Shown: piece after piece, positions 1 through 7,411 of the stretch
How positions within the stretch are numbered: the first letter of the stretch is position 1
How the letters are laid out: the number at the start of each line of letters is the position of its first letter
Source: DATARH01 sp035504075
GTDB lineage: Bacteria; Pseudomonadota; Alphaproteobacteria; ATCC43930; CGMCC-115725
Assembly (NCBI GenBank): GCA_035504075.1
Contig: DATJSO010000219.1
Location: 1 to 21,175, forward strand
Direction of reading: 5' to 3'
DNA: 21,175 nt
Notes under the pieces: model-generated
Database searches by the model: none
Seen by the model: the letters and a program-made list of their open reading frames with translations, nothing else
Told to the model about the DNA's origin: nothing
Program-made: the position numbers and the translations under genes

Positions 1-837
1 GGCACGCTCGACCTGTCCGATGGTGGCAAGCGGACCGGCGCCGCCCAATGTCGCCGCGGCGGCGACCAGCAGCGCCGATGTGATCGTCTGGCACAGCAGG
101 ACGCCGGCGAGCGTCTCCAGCCGCGCCGCCCTGATCTGCCGGGCTCGCAGGCCCTTATCAACGCTCGCCGATGCCTGGTACAGCAGGACCCAGGGCATGA
201 TGCTGGTGCCGAGATTGGCGGCGAGGAGATAGAGATAACCGCGATCGGCGGGCGGCAGCCGGCCGATCTGATCGGCGATCGGCGCCAGCCCCGGCGCGGC
301 GCGCCAGGCCATGACCAGGAAGGCCAGTTCGAGCAACCCGACGAGCAGCGAAATCCGCTCGACCCGGCGATAAGAGCCGGTAACGACGATCAGCATCAGG
401 CCGCCGACGGTGCCGGCGATGACCGGCGGCACCGGCAGGCCAAACGCTTGCGCCACCCCGGCGAGCCCGCTCAGCTGCGCCAGCAGGCCGCCGAAGCAGC
501 TTGCCGCCAGCACCGCCAGCAGTGCTGCCGCCGCTCGGCGGCCGAAATATTGCGCGACGAGTTCGGCGATGCCGCTGCCGGTGCCGAGCGCCAATCGCAT
601 CGCGCGCTCCTGCGCGCCGAACATGAACGGGATGAACAGCAGGTTGGGCAGCAGCAGCGCATACCCCCACTGCGCGCCGCTCTGCGCGACCGTGACGACG
701 CTGCCCGCGTCGGTGTCGGCCAGCATCGCGACAAGCCCCGGCCCCAGTACCAGGGCAACCTGGCGCCACCAGCGCAACCTTGCCGACCCGCCATCGCCGC
801 CGCGCGCGACGCGCTCGCTCTCGCCCCGTTCCGCCAT
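1..837 (-). CDS. NRAMP-like divalent metal transporter, 3' end cut by window edge
   Basis: Reading leftwards from ATG at 837, the frame stays open for 279 codons to the window edge, so the C-terminal third or so is missing. The protein is strongly hydrophobic with repeated membrane segments. The first segment, around residues 28-65, reads GPGLVAMLADTDAGS followed by AQSGAQWGYALLLPN, which is the NRAMP pattern for a proton-coupled Mn/Fe importer of the inner membrane. The TM1 metal-binding motif DPGN is replaced by DAGS (residues 43-46), and the TM6 MPH motif by MPW (residues 214-216). This places it in a divergent NRAMP branch, so the substrate is uncertain: it could be Mn, Mg or another divalent ion. 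The start lacks a clear ribosome binding site. It was chosen because no better in-frame start lies just upstream. It follows rmuC on the same strand after 176 bases. Confidence 0.8.
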   Translation of the reverse strand, partial: MAERGESERVARGGDGGSARLRWWRQVALVLGPGLVAMLADTDAGSVVTVAQSGAQWGYALLLPNLLFIPFMFGAQERAMRLALGTGSGIAELVAQYFGRRAAAALLAVLAASCFGGLLAQLSGLAGVAQAFGLPVPPVIAGTVGGLMLIVVTGSYRRVERISLLVGLLELAFLVMAWRAAPGLAPIADQIGRLPPADRGYLYLLAANLGTSIMPWVLLYQASASVDKGLRARQIRAARLETLAGVLLCQTITSALLVAAAATLGGAGPLATIGQVERA

Positions 838-1013
838 CTTGTCGCGGCTGTCGTCGCGATCAGCGCTGCACCGATACGGGCAGAACCAGCGGCCGGCGGG
901 GCCGGCGCGTCATTTCGCAGGGTTCCATATCGGCGTCGTGCCTGGGTGTCGCTGCACAGCGCCCGGATCATATCGTCCCTGAGCGGTTGGCGCCAACGAC
1001 TCGGCCGCGGCGC

Positions 1014-2327
1014 CTATTCGGCCGCGGTAACCGTCATGCCGTCCACCAGCATCGCCGGCAGCGGCCGCGACTTGACGCCGAGAGAGCGGATGCGCTCGCC
1101 CAATGACAGTGCATTGCCGCGACCGGTCGACAGGCGCTTGACGGCGGCGTTATGGGCGCCGGCGGCATCCGCCATCTTTTCCGCGACGATGTTAAGATCG
1201 ACGAGGCTCAGGCGCACCTTGTCGCACAACTCGCCGGCCAGCCGCGCGATTTCCTGCGCGTTCTGCCCCTGCAGCTCGTAGCGCCAGATCGAGGCGACCG
1301 TGCGCATCGTCATCAGCAGCGTCGAGGGACCGACCAGCACGACGTGCCGGTCCCAGGCGTAAGAGAACAGCTCCGGGTCGCAGGACAGCGCGGCCGCCAG
1401 CGCACCCTCGATCGGCACGAACATCAGCGCGCAATCGTGCGCTGCGAGCTTGGCGTTGTCCTGGTAGCGCCTGCCGGCCAGCCCGTCGATATGTCCCTTC
1501 ACATCGCGCACGAACTGCGCGCCGGCAAGCGCGTGTTCGGCTTCGTCGGAGGCGATCAGCCGCTCGTAACCGACGAGCGGCAGCTTCGAGTCGATAATCA
1601 TCGACCGGCCCTCCGGCAGCAGCACGACGATGTCGGGCTTCTGCAGGCCGCCCTCGTCGTCGCGCAGGCCGAGGCCGCGGCCCTGCGCAACGTATTCGCG
1701 CCCCGCCTGCAGCCCGGCCGCTTCGAGGATGCGTTCCAGCGCCACCTCGCCCCAGCGGCCGCGCAATTGCGATTGGCCGCGCAGGGCTTTGGCGAGGCCG
1801 TCCGCTTCCTTGCCGACAGCGTGACTGGTCTCGACCAGGAGTCGGATCTGCTCCTTCAGCGACAGCACTTCGCGCGTTTCCGACTGGTAGGTCGTCTCGA
1901 CTTTCTGCTGGAAATCCTGGATGCGCTGCTTCAGCGGCTCCAACAGGGCGCCCAGTTCGCGCTGCGACCCCGCCGAAAGCTCCGATGTCGTCACCTTCAG
2001 GATCCGGTTGGCGATGTTCTCGAATTCGCCAGTCAACTTGTGTTGCAGTTCCGCCAGTTGCGCGGTCAGGTCCGCTTCGCGTTGCTGGAGCCGCGCCGCC
2101 TCGGCCGCTGCGGCCCGCGCCTCGGCCTCGGCCGCCGCCAGCTTCGTCGCCTGTTCGCCGAGTTGGCGCTGGAAGAGGTCGGCGCGCTCGGCGAGCCGCG
2201 CCATTTCCAACGCCGCCGTCTCGTCGCGGCGAATCGCCGGACACAGATAACGTCCGACCGCGACGCCGACGATCCCGCCAATTCCACCAATGATGACGAA
2301 AACGACAAGAAAAATAACAGCTTCCAT
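1014..2327 (-). CDS. rmuC: DNA recombination protein RmuC
   Basis: The 437-residue protein has the usual RmuC order. An N-terminal membrane anchor spans residues 1-27 (MEAVIFLVVFVIIGG). An Ala/Glu/Gln-rich coiled coil covers about 35-165. The RmuC nuclease-like domain covers about 170-415, including GRWGEVALERILEAAG at 190-205 and PDIVVLLPEG followed by DSKLPL. D232, D246 and K248 fit the PD-(D/E)XK catalytic pattern. In E. coli RmuC limits inversions at short inverted repeats; the biochemical role is inferred from the nuclease fold. An upstream in-frame ATG at 2387 exists, but the ATG at 2327 is preceded by a purine-rich GGGGGAAG and directly starts the hydrophobic anchor, so it was preferred. 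It is divergent from the coxL-like gene. Confidence 0.93.
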   Translation of the reverse strand: MEAVIFLVVFVIIGGIGGIVGVAVGRYLCPAIRRDETAALEMARLAERADLFQRQLGEQATKLAAAEAEARAAAAEAARLQQREADLTAQLAELQHKLTGEFENIANRILKVTTSELSAGSQRELGALLEPLKQRIQDFQQKVETTYQSETREVLSLKEQIRLLVETSHAVGKEADGLAKALRGQSQLRGRWGEVALERILEAAGLQAGREYVAQGRGLGLRDDEGGLQKPDIVVLLPEGRSMIIDSKLPLVGYERLIASDEAEHALAGAQFVRDVKGHIDGLAGRRYQDNAKLAAHDCALMFVPIEGALAAALSCDPELFSYAWDRHVVLVGPSTLLMTMRTVASIWRYELQGQNAQEIARLAGELCDKVRLSLVDLNIVAEKMADAAGAHNAAVKRLSTGRGNALSLGERIRSLGVKSRPLPAMLVDGMTVTAAE

Positions 2328-2548
2328 GGCTTCCCCCGGGGCGCCGACGGGCGGCGCGCACCGCTCGCATGTTCCGCTGATGTTCACGTTAGCCCAGCGG
2401 TCGCGCAGCCGGAAGGCAAATCGACCGCAACGCCAAATTTGCCGGCGTGCGGCATCGATGCGTTGACGCGGCGCCTTGCCTGCACGCCGCGGCGCCTCAC
2501 ATTTGCGGTGGCGCGAACAACGCGCGGCTTGAGCGAGGAGGCGTCACG
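2328..2548. promoter_or_regulatory. Divergent intergenic region with inverted repeat
   Basis: These 221 bases separate the divergent rmuC and coxL-like genes and must hold promoters for both. An exact 7-base inverted repeat, GGCAAAT (2415-2421) and ATTTGCC (2437-2443) with a 15-base spacer, could be an operator. This is the more AT-rich patch of the region. I see no convincing -35/-10 pair and no small gene. Assignment as a regulator site is inference only. Confidence 0.3.
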
Positions 2549-4876
2549 ATGCGGGGCGGCGTCAGGTTCGGCATCGGGCAACCGGTTCCGCGCAAGGAGG
2601 ACCCGCGCTTTCTGACCGGCCAGGGACGGTACGTCGCCGATCTCGACCTGCCGCGCCAGGCCCACGCGGTCTTTCTCTATTCGCCGCATGCGCATGCCAG
2701 GATCCGCGCCATCGACACCCGCGCCGCGGCGCAACAGCCGGGGGTCTTCGCCGTGTTGTCCGGCCGCGACTGGGCCGACGACGGTCTCGGCACGCTCGAC
2801 CCCGAAGGGATGCCGGAGGACATGGGCGGCCCCAAGGGCTATCGCACCAAGCGGCCGCCGTTGTCGCTCGACCGCGTGCGCTATGTCGGCGAGCGGGTCG
2901 CCGTCGCGATCGCCGCGAGCGAAGCGCAGGCGCGCGATGCCGTCGAGGCGATCGAGGTCGATTACGAACCGCTGCCCGCGGTCGTGCGCGCCGAGGATGC
3001 GGTCAAGCCTGGCGCGCCGCTGGTGCACGACGACGTGCCCGGCAATGTCTCGGTGACGGTGCAGATGGGCAATGCCGACGCGGTAGCGCCGGCCTTCGCC
3101 CGCGCCGCGCACGTCGCGCATCTGTCGCTCGTCAACAACCGCGTCACCGCGTTCACGATGGAGCCGCGCGGCTGCCTCGCCGATTACGATACCGGCACCG
3201 GCCGCTGGACACTCTATACGAGCACGCAGCACGTGCACGGCATCCGCCAGTCATTGGCACAGCACATCCTGCACGTGCCGGAGAGCCGGGTCCGCGTCGT
3301 CGCCCGCGATGTCGGCGGCGGCTTCGGCATGAAGGGCCAGCTTTACGTCGAGGAGGCGGTGTGCGCCTGGGCAGCCAAACGCGTCGGCCGCCCGGTGAAA
3401 TGGATTCCCTCGCGCACCGACGCAATGCTCGGCGACAATGAGGGCCGCGACCAGGTCGTCGAGCAGGCCGAACTGGCGCTCGCCGCCGACGGCCGCTTCC
3501 TCGCAATGCGCTGGACCGGCATGCACAATGTCGGCGCCTATGTCGAGGGCGCCGGCGCCTTTCCGCTGATCCTGTCGCTGATGCTCGGTTCGACGGTCTA
3601 CGACATCCCGGCGGTGTCGGTGACGAGCCGGCTGGTCTTGACCAACACGGCGCCGACCGTGCCCTACCGCGGCGCCGGCCGGCCCGAAGCAGTGTATCTC
3701 GTCGAGCGCCTTGTCGACCGGGCGGCGCGCGAGATGCAGCTCGACCCGGCCGAACTGCGCCGCAAAAACCTGATCCGCGCCTTCCCCTACGCGACGCAGA
3801 CCGGCTACACCTACGACAGCGGCGATTTCCCGCGCGCCCTCGACAAGGCGCAGGCGCTGGCCGATTGGCCGGGCTACCCCGCGCGCCAAGCCGCCAGCGC
3901 CGCCCAGGGCAAGCGGCGCGGCCGCGGCATCTCCTACTACACCGACAATACCGGCATCTTCAATGAGCGCATGGAATTGCGCTTCGACCCCACGGGCGAA
4001 CTGGAGATCGTCGCCGGCACCTTGTCGCACGGCCAGGGCCACGAGACGGCCTATGCGCAGATGGCGTCGGACTGGCTCGGCATGCCGGCCGAGAAGATCA
4101 GGCTCGTCCAGGCCGACACCGATGCGGTCGCAATCGGCCGCGGCACCTACGGCTCCCGCAGCATGATGGTCGGCGGCAGCGCGTTGCGCGCCGCGGCCGA
4201 CGACCTGATCGAGCGCGGCAAGCGCTTCGCCGCGCATTTCCTCGAAGCCGCCGCCGCCGACATCGTGTTCGAGAACGGCCAGTTCGCGATCGCCGGCACC
4301 GATCGCGCGATGCCGCTCTTGCAGATCGCGCAGATGTCGTTCATCCCGATGGGGATACCGGCGGCGCTCGGGGTCGGCCTGCAGGGCGCCGGCGCCGCGA
4401 CCGCCGACGTGCCGAGCTTCCCCAACGGCTGCCACATCTGCGAAGTCGAGATCGACCCGGAGACCGGCGCCGTCGCGCTCGACCGCTACACGGTCGTCGA
4501 CGATATCGGCGTCGTGATCAATCCGCTGCTGGCGAAGGGCCAGATCATGGGCGGCGTCGCGCAGGGCGCCGGCCAGGCGCTCGGCGAAGACATCGTCTAC
4601 GACCCCGACGGCGGGCAGTTTCTCACGGGCTCGTTGATGGATTATTTCCTGCCGCGCGCCGAGAATCTGCCGGGGTACACGATCGACTTTTCGTTGGTGC
4701 CGAGCCTTTCCAACCCGCTCGGCGTCAAAGGGGTGGGCGAGGGCGGCACGGTCGCATCTACCCCAACGGTCATGAACGCGATCGTCGATGCGCTGGCGCC
4801 ATTGGGCGTCACCGACGTACCGATGCCGGCGACGCCGGAGCGCGTCTGGCGCGCGATCCAAACGGCACGCAGGTGA
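2549..4876 (+). CDS. Xanthine dehydrogenase-family molybdopterin-binding subunit (CoxL-like, form II)
   Basis: This 775-residue protein matches the large Mo-cofactor subunit of molybdenum hydroxylases in length. It opens with GQPVPRKEDPRFLTGQGRYVADL, the usual start of the hammerhead domain (about 1-130). The cofactor-binding parts follow, with RDVGGGFGMKG near residues 250-262. The active-site loop reads PYRGAGR (residues 372-378), which is the form II pattern; authentic CO dehydrogenases carry AYRCSFR with a catalytic Cys. The C-terminal GVKGVGEGG holds the base glutamate, E731. The enzyme should therefore hydroxylate an aldehyde, heterocycle or similar substrate rather than CO. The FAD and 2Fe-2S partner subunits (CoxM, CoxS) are not adjacent. 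ATG at 2549 was chosen because GAGGAGG lies 7 bases upstream; an open frame begins at 2447 without such a site. Confidence 0.9.
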   Translation: MRGGVRFGIGQPVPRKEDPRFLTGQGRYVADLDLPRQAHAVFLYSPHAHARIRAIDTRAAAQQPGVFAVLSGRDWADDGLGTLDPEGMPEDMGGPKGYRTKRPPLSLDRVRYVGERVAVAIAASEAQARDAVEAIEVDYEPLPAVVRAEDAVKPGAPLVHDDVPGNVSVTVQMGNADAVAPAFARAAHVAHLSLVNNRVTAFTMEPRGCLADYDTGTGRWTLYTSTQHVHGIRQSLAQHILHVPESRVRVVARDVGGGFGMKGQLYVEEAVCAWAAKRVGRPVKWIPSRTDAMLGDNEGRDQVVEQAELALAADGRFLAMRWTGMHNVGAYVEGAGAFPLILSLMLGSTVYDIPAVSVTSRLVLTNTAPTVPYRGAGRPEAVYLVERLVDRAAREMQLDPAELRRKNLIRAFPYATQTGYTYDSGDFPRALDKAQALADWPGYPARQAASAAQGKRRGRGISYYTDNTGIFNERMELRFDPTGELEIVAGTLSHGQGHETAYAQMASDWLGMPAEKIRLVQADTDAVAIGRGTYGSRSMMVGGSALRAAADDLIERGKRFAAHFLEAAAADIVFENGQFAIAGTDRAMPLLQIAQMSFIPMGIPAALGVGLQGAGAATADVPSFPNGCHICEVEIDPETGAVALDRYTVVDDIGVVINPLLAKGQIMGGVAQGAGQALGEDIVYDPDGGQFLTGSLMDYFLPRAENLPGYTIDFSLVPSLSNPLGVKGVGEGGTVASTPTVMNAIVDALAPLGVTDVPMPATPERVWRAIQTARR

Positions 4877-4882
4877 GTAGGC

Positions 4883-5314
4883 GTGCCGGTCAATCAGCGC
4901 CATCAGACCCAATGGGCTGCGCAGTTCGCCGTAGCAAGCGAACTTTGTAAGCGAGGCTATGAAGTTGCTTTTACAATGGGAAATAATACGCCACTCGCTG
5001 ATCTAATGGTAGTAAGTCCGGAAGATCATATACAATTTTTGATCGACGTTAAGGGCCTCGCGCGACCTAATTACTGGCAGGTGTCTCGCAAGGAGAAACG
5101 GGACGATCTCTTCTACGTCTTCGCGTTTGTGCCGAAAGGCGAGCCAAACAAATTCTTTGTACTGCCACAGAAAAAGGTTAATGCCTGCATCGATGCTGAA
5201 TTCGCGCGGTTAAAACCGGAGAAGCGGGCACTCGGCGAGAGAGCAAATCGATTGGGGCTACGGTGGGGAGATACCAAGTTGTTTGCTGATAAATGGGACG
5301 TTCTCCCAGCGTAA
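4883..5314 (+). CDS. PD-(D/E)XK nuclease-like protein, AT-rich
   Basis: A 143-residue protein starting at GTG, 6 bases after the coxL-like stop. The pattern is that of small PD-(D/E)XK nucleases of the group I intron endonuclease and orphan nuclease type. An N-terminal helix carries E20 (FAVASELCKRGYEV), followed by D40 in NTPLADLMV, then a strand ending in D55-V-K57-G. These are the likely metal-binding residues. By hand count the stretch 4921-5280 is about 49% GC, with one 60-base line at 35%. That is far below its neighbours, and codons such as TTA, AAT, ATA and AGT appear that the neighbours avoid. This suggests recent acquisition. The close spacing may let it be transcribed with coxL-like. 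No methyltransferase, transposase or other partner lies beside it. The exact DNA or RNA target is unknown. Confidence 0.65.
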   Translation: MPVNQRHQTQWAAQFAVASELCKRGYEVAFTMGNNTPLADLMVVSPEDHIQFLIDVKGLARPNYWQVSRKEKRDDLFYVFAFVPKGEPNKFFVLPQKKVNACIDAEFARLKPEKRALGERANRLGLRWGDTKLFADKWDVLPA

Positions 5315-5324
5315 GGTGAAAAGG

Positions 5325-5768
5325 GTGGAAGAATCGGCGCCGGTCATCGTCGTGCACGGGCTGGCGCATGCGGTGGCGGCGCTGGAAGCGGCGGCCGGCG
5401 CCGGCAAGCCAGTCATGCTGTTGAGCGCGCCGGACGCCGGCATTGCCGGCGGTCCCGGCTGGTGGCGCGAGCTGATCGCGGCGGCGCGCGAGGCAGTGCC
5501 GTCAGCGCACGTCGCCAACCTGCTCGATTGCGGCGGCGACGCCGGCGCGGCGCAGGCCGCGATCCGCGCCGGCGTCGAGGCAATCGTCTTTTCCGGCCGC
5601 GCCGATGTCGCCGAACGTCTCGCCGACATCGCCGGTCAGCGCGGCGCGCGGTTAGTCACAGAGCGCCCGGAGCCGGCGCTCGACCTCGCTGACGCCTTCT
5701 TTGCATCGTTGGAAACCCTGCGCCGCCGCTGCGCCGTGATCCTCGCATCGGCGCCAACGTTTTGCTAG
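5325..5768 (+). CDS. Conserved hypothetical protein upstream of class I aldolase
   Basis: A 147-residue protein of unknown function. It is Ala/Gly-rich with alternating strands and helices: VIVVHGLAHAVAALEAA, GKPVMLLSAPDA, AHVANLLDCGGDAGAAQAA, VEAIVFSGRADV and GARLVTE. This resembles half of a TIM barrel or a ribulose-phosphate-binding-like alpha/beta domain, but I cannot assign a family. It lies 31 bases before the aldolase in the same direction and probably shares its transcript. GTG at 5325 was chosen because AGGTGA sits about 5 bases upstream. A TTG at 5283 would give 14 more residues overlapping the previous gene in an unlike composition. No catalytic motif is obvious. Confidence 0.65.
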   Translation: MEESAPVIVVHGLAHAVAALEAAAGAGKPVMLLSAPDAGIAGGPGWWRELIAAAREAVPSAHVANLLDCGGDAGAAQAAIRAGVEAIVFSGRADVAERLADIAGQRGARLVTERPEPALDLADAFFASLETLRRRCAVILASAPTFC

Positions 5769-5799
5769 AAAGGTGAACGAACGCACGGGAGTGATGACG

Positions 5800-6696
5800 A
5801 TGGCCAATGACCAGATGATGGCCCAAATGTCAAAAAAAGGTGGCTTTATCGCCGCCCTCGACCAGAGCGGCGGGTCGTCGCCAGGGGCCCTGCGTCTCTA
5901 CGGCATTCCGGACAGCGCCTATAGCGGCGAGACCGAGATGTTTCGGCTGATCCATCAGATGCGGGCGCGCATCATGACCGCGCCGTCCTTTACCGGCGAC
6001 AAGGTCATCGGCACGATCCTGTTCGAAGGCACGATGGATGGCGAGGTGCGCGGCAAGCCGACCGCTTCTTACCTGTGGGAAGAGCGGCGGGTCGTACCGT
6101 TTGTCAAATGCGACCGCGGGCTTGAACCCGAGAAGGACGGTGTTCAGTTGATGCGACCGATGCCGCAGCTCGACCAGCTGTGCGAGCGCGCGGTAAAGGC
6201 CGGCGTCTATGGCACCAAGATGCGCTCGGTGATCAATCTCGCGTCAAGAGAGGGCATCGCGGCGATCGCCGCGCAGCAGTTCGAGATCGGCGAGCAGATT
6301 GCCCGACACGGGCTGATGCCGATCCTCGAGCCCGAGGTCTCGATCAAAAGCCCTGACAAGAAGGGCGCCGAGGCGATCCTGCTCGATGAGTTGAAAAAGC
6401 GGGCCGACGCGCTGCCGGCCGGACGGCAGGTCATGTTCAAGTTGACCCTGCCCGATGTCCCCGATCTCTATTTGCCGCTGGTCAATCACCCGCGTGTCGC
6501 CCGGGTCGTTGCCCTCTCCGGCGGCTATGGCCGCACCGACGCCTGCCAGCGGCTCGCCGCCAATCATGGCATCATCGCCAGCTTTTCGCGCGCGCTTGTC
6601 CAAGATCTGCGCGTCTCGATGAGCGACGGCGAATTCGAAGCGGCCCTTGCCCGATCGATCGACGAAATCTACCGCGCCTCGACTGTCAAGGGGTGA
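5800..6696 (+). CDS. fda: Fructose-bisphosphate aldolase class I
   Basis: This 298-residue enzyme splits fructose 1,6-bisphosphate into dihydroxyacetone phosphate and glyceraldehyde 3-phosphate in glycolysis, and runs in reverse in gluconeogenesis. It matches the bacterial class I family of about 295 residues. Conserved parts are KKGGFIAALDQSGGSSPGAL near the N-terminus, ILFEGTMD, VPFVKCDRGL, a central ILEPEV with basic residues, and VMFKLTLP. K214 in the last motif is the expected Schiff-base lysine. The mechanism needs no metal, unlike class II aldolases. The ATG at 5800 has GGGAG 8 bases upstream; GTG at 5773 and ATG at 5794 are possible but have poorer spacing. thiE starts 16 bases after its stop, so the two are probably one transcript. 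Confidence 0.93.
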   Translation: MANDQMMAQMSKKGGFIAALDQSGGSSPGALRLYGIPDSAYSGETEMFRLIHQMRARIMTAPSFTGDKVIGTILFEGTMDGEVRGKPTASYLWEERRVVPFVKCDRGLEPEKDGVQLMRPMPQLDQLCERAVKAGVYGTKMRSVINLASREGIAAIAAQQFEIGEQIARHGLMPILEPEVSIKSPDKKGAEAILLDELKKRADALPAGRQVMFKLTLPDVPDLYLPLVNHPRVARVVALSGGYGRTDACQRLAANHGIIASFSRALVQDLRVSMSDGEFEAALARSIDEIYRASTVKG

Positions 6697-6712
6697 TTAG
6701 GGCGAAACCTCC

Positions 6713-7411
6713 GTGCGGACCGATGATGAGCGGGCGACGACGCGGCTCTATCTGATCACGCCGCCGGCTATCGACCCCGACAAATTCGCTGCCGAACTTG
6801 AAGAAGCGCTGGCCGGCGGCGATGTTGCCTGTTTGCAATTGCGCCTCAAAGAGGCGGACGACGATGCGGTCCGCCGGGCGACGCGCATATTGCAGCCGAT
6901 CACGCAGGCCAAGGGCGCCGCGTTCATCATGAACGACCGGCCCGACCTCGCCGCCGAGCTCGGCTGCGATGGTGTCCATGTCGGCGAAGAAGACATGCCC
7001 TACGTCGAGGCGCGGCGGCTCGTCGGCGCGGACCGGATCGTCGGTGTCACGTGCGGCGACAGCAAGCATCGCGCCGTCGTTGCCGCCGAAGCCGGCGCCG
7101 ATTACGTCGCGTTTGGCGCGTTTTTTCCGAGCCAGACCAAGGCCGGCGCGAAATACCGGGCGCGGCCGGAATTGCTCGCCGAGTGGTCGGAGACGACAGT
7201 CGTGCCATGCTGCGCGATCGGCGGCATCACGCAGGAAAATTGTCCCCCGCTGGTCGAGGCCGGCGCCGATTTCCTCGCCGTCATCGGCGCGATCTGGTCA
7301 CATCCGCAGGGGCCGCGCGCCGCCGTCGCCGGCTTCAACGCCGTCTTCGCCCGCTGCGGCCGCGCCTATGTCGCCAATTCCTTGCGCTCGGCAAGTTCTG
7401 GCACCTTGTAA
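6713..7411 (+). CDS. thiE: Thiamine phosphate synthase
   Basis: ThiE joins the pyrimidine (HMP-PP) and thiazole (THZ-P) halves of thiamine into thiamine phosphate. The 232-residue TIM-barrel protein shows the family motifs in order: LYLITPP, CLQLRLKE, FIMNDRPDLAAELGCDGVHVGEEDM, GVTCGDSKH, GADYVAFGAFFPSQTK and CAIGGI. The NDR and the K of SQTK belong to the pyrophosphate/substrate site. The start is GTG at 6713, since no ATG occurs before residue 68. The protein runs about 20 residues past the usual end, with a tail reading FARCGRAYVANSLRSASSG that overlaps the 3' end of the convergent MFS gene by 46 bases. No TPP riboswitch fits in the 16-base gap to the aldolase. No other thi genes are nearby. 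Confidence 0.92.
   Translation: MRTDDERATTRLYLITPPAIDPDKFAAELEEALAGGDVACLQLRLKEADDDAVRRATRILQPITQAKGAAFIMNDRPDLAAELGCDGVHVGEEDMPYVEARRLVGADRIVGVTCGDSKHRAVVAAEAGADYVAFGAFFPSQTKAGAKYRARPELLAEWSETTVVPCCAIGGITQENCPPLVEAGADFLAVIGAIWSHPQGPRAAVAGFNAVFARCGRAYVANSLRSASSGTL

Noticed and set aside
3251..4912. Long minus-strand open frame opposite the coxL-like gene
   Set aside because: Arg/Asp/His-rich translation without domain features, exactly antisense to a well-supported molybdopterin subunit. It is a GC-rich shadow.
2549..5314. CO dehydrogenase operon or a defence island around the nuclease-like gene
   Set aside because: The form II loop lacks the catalytic Cys and no CoxM/CoxS are present. No methyltransferase, helicase or other defence gene flanks the nuclease-like protein.
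6697..6712. TPP riboswitch before thiE
   Set aside because: Only 16 bases separate fda from thiE. No thi-box sequence is visible there or just upstream of the aldolase.
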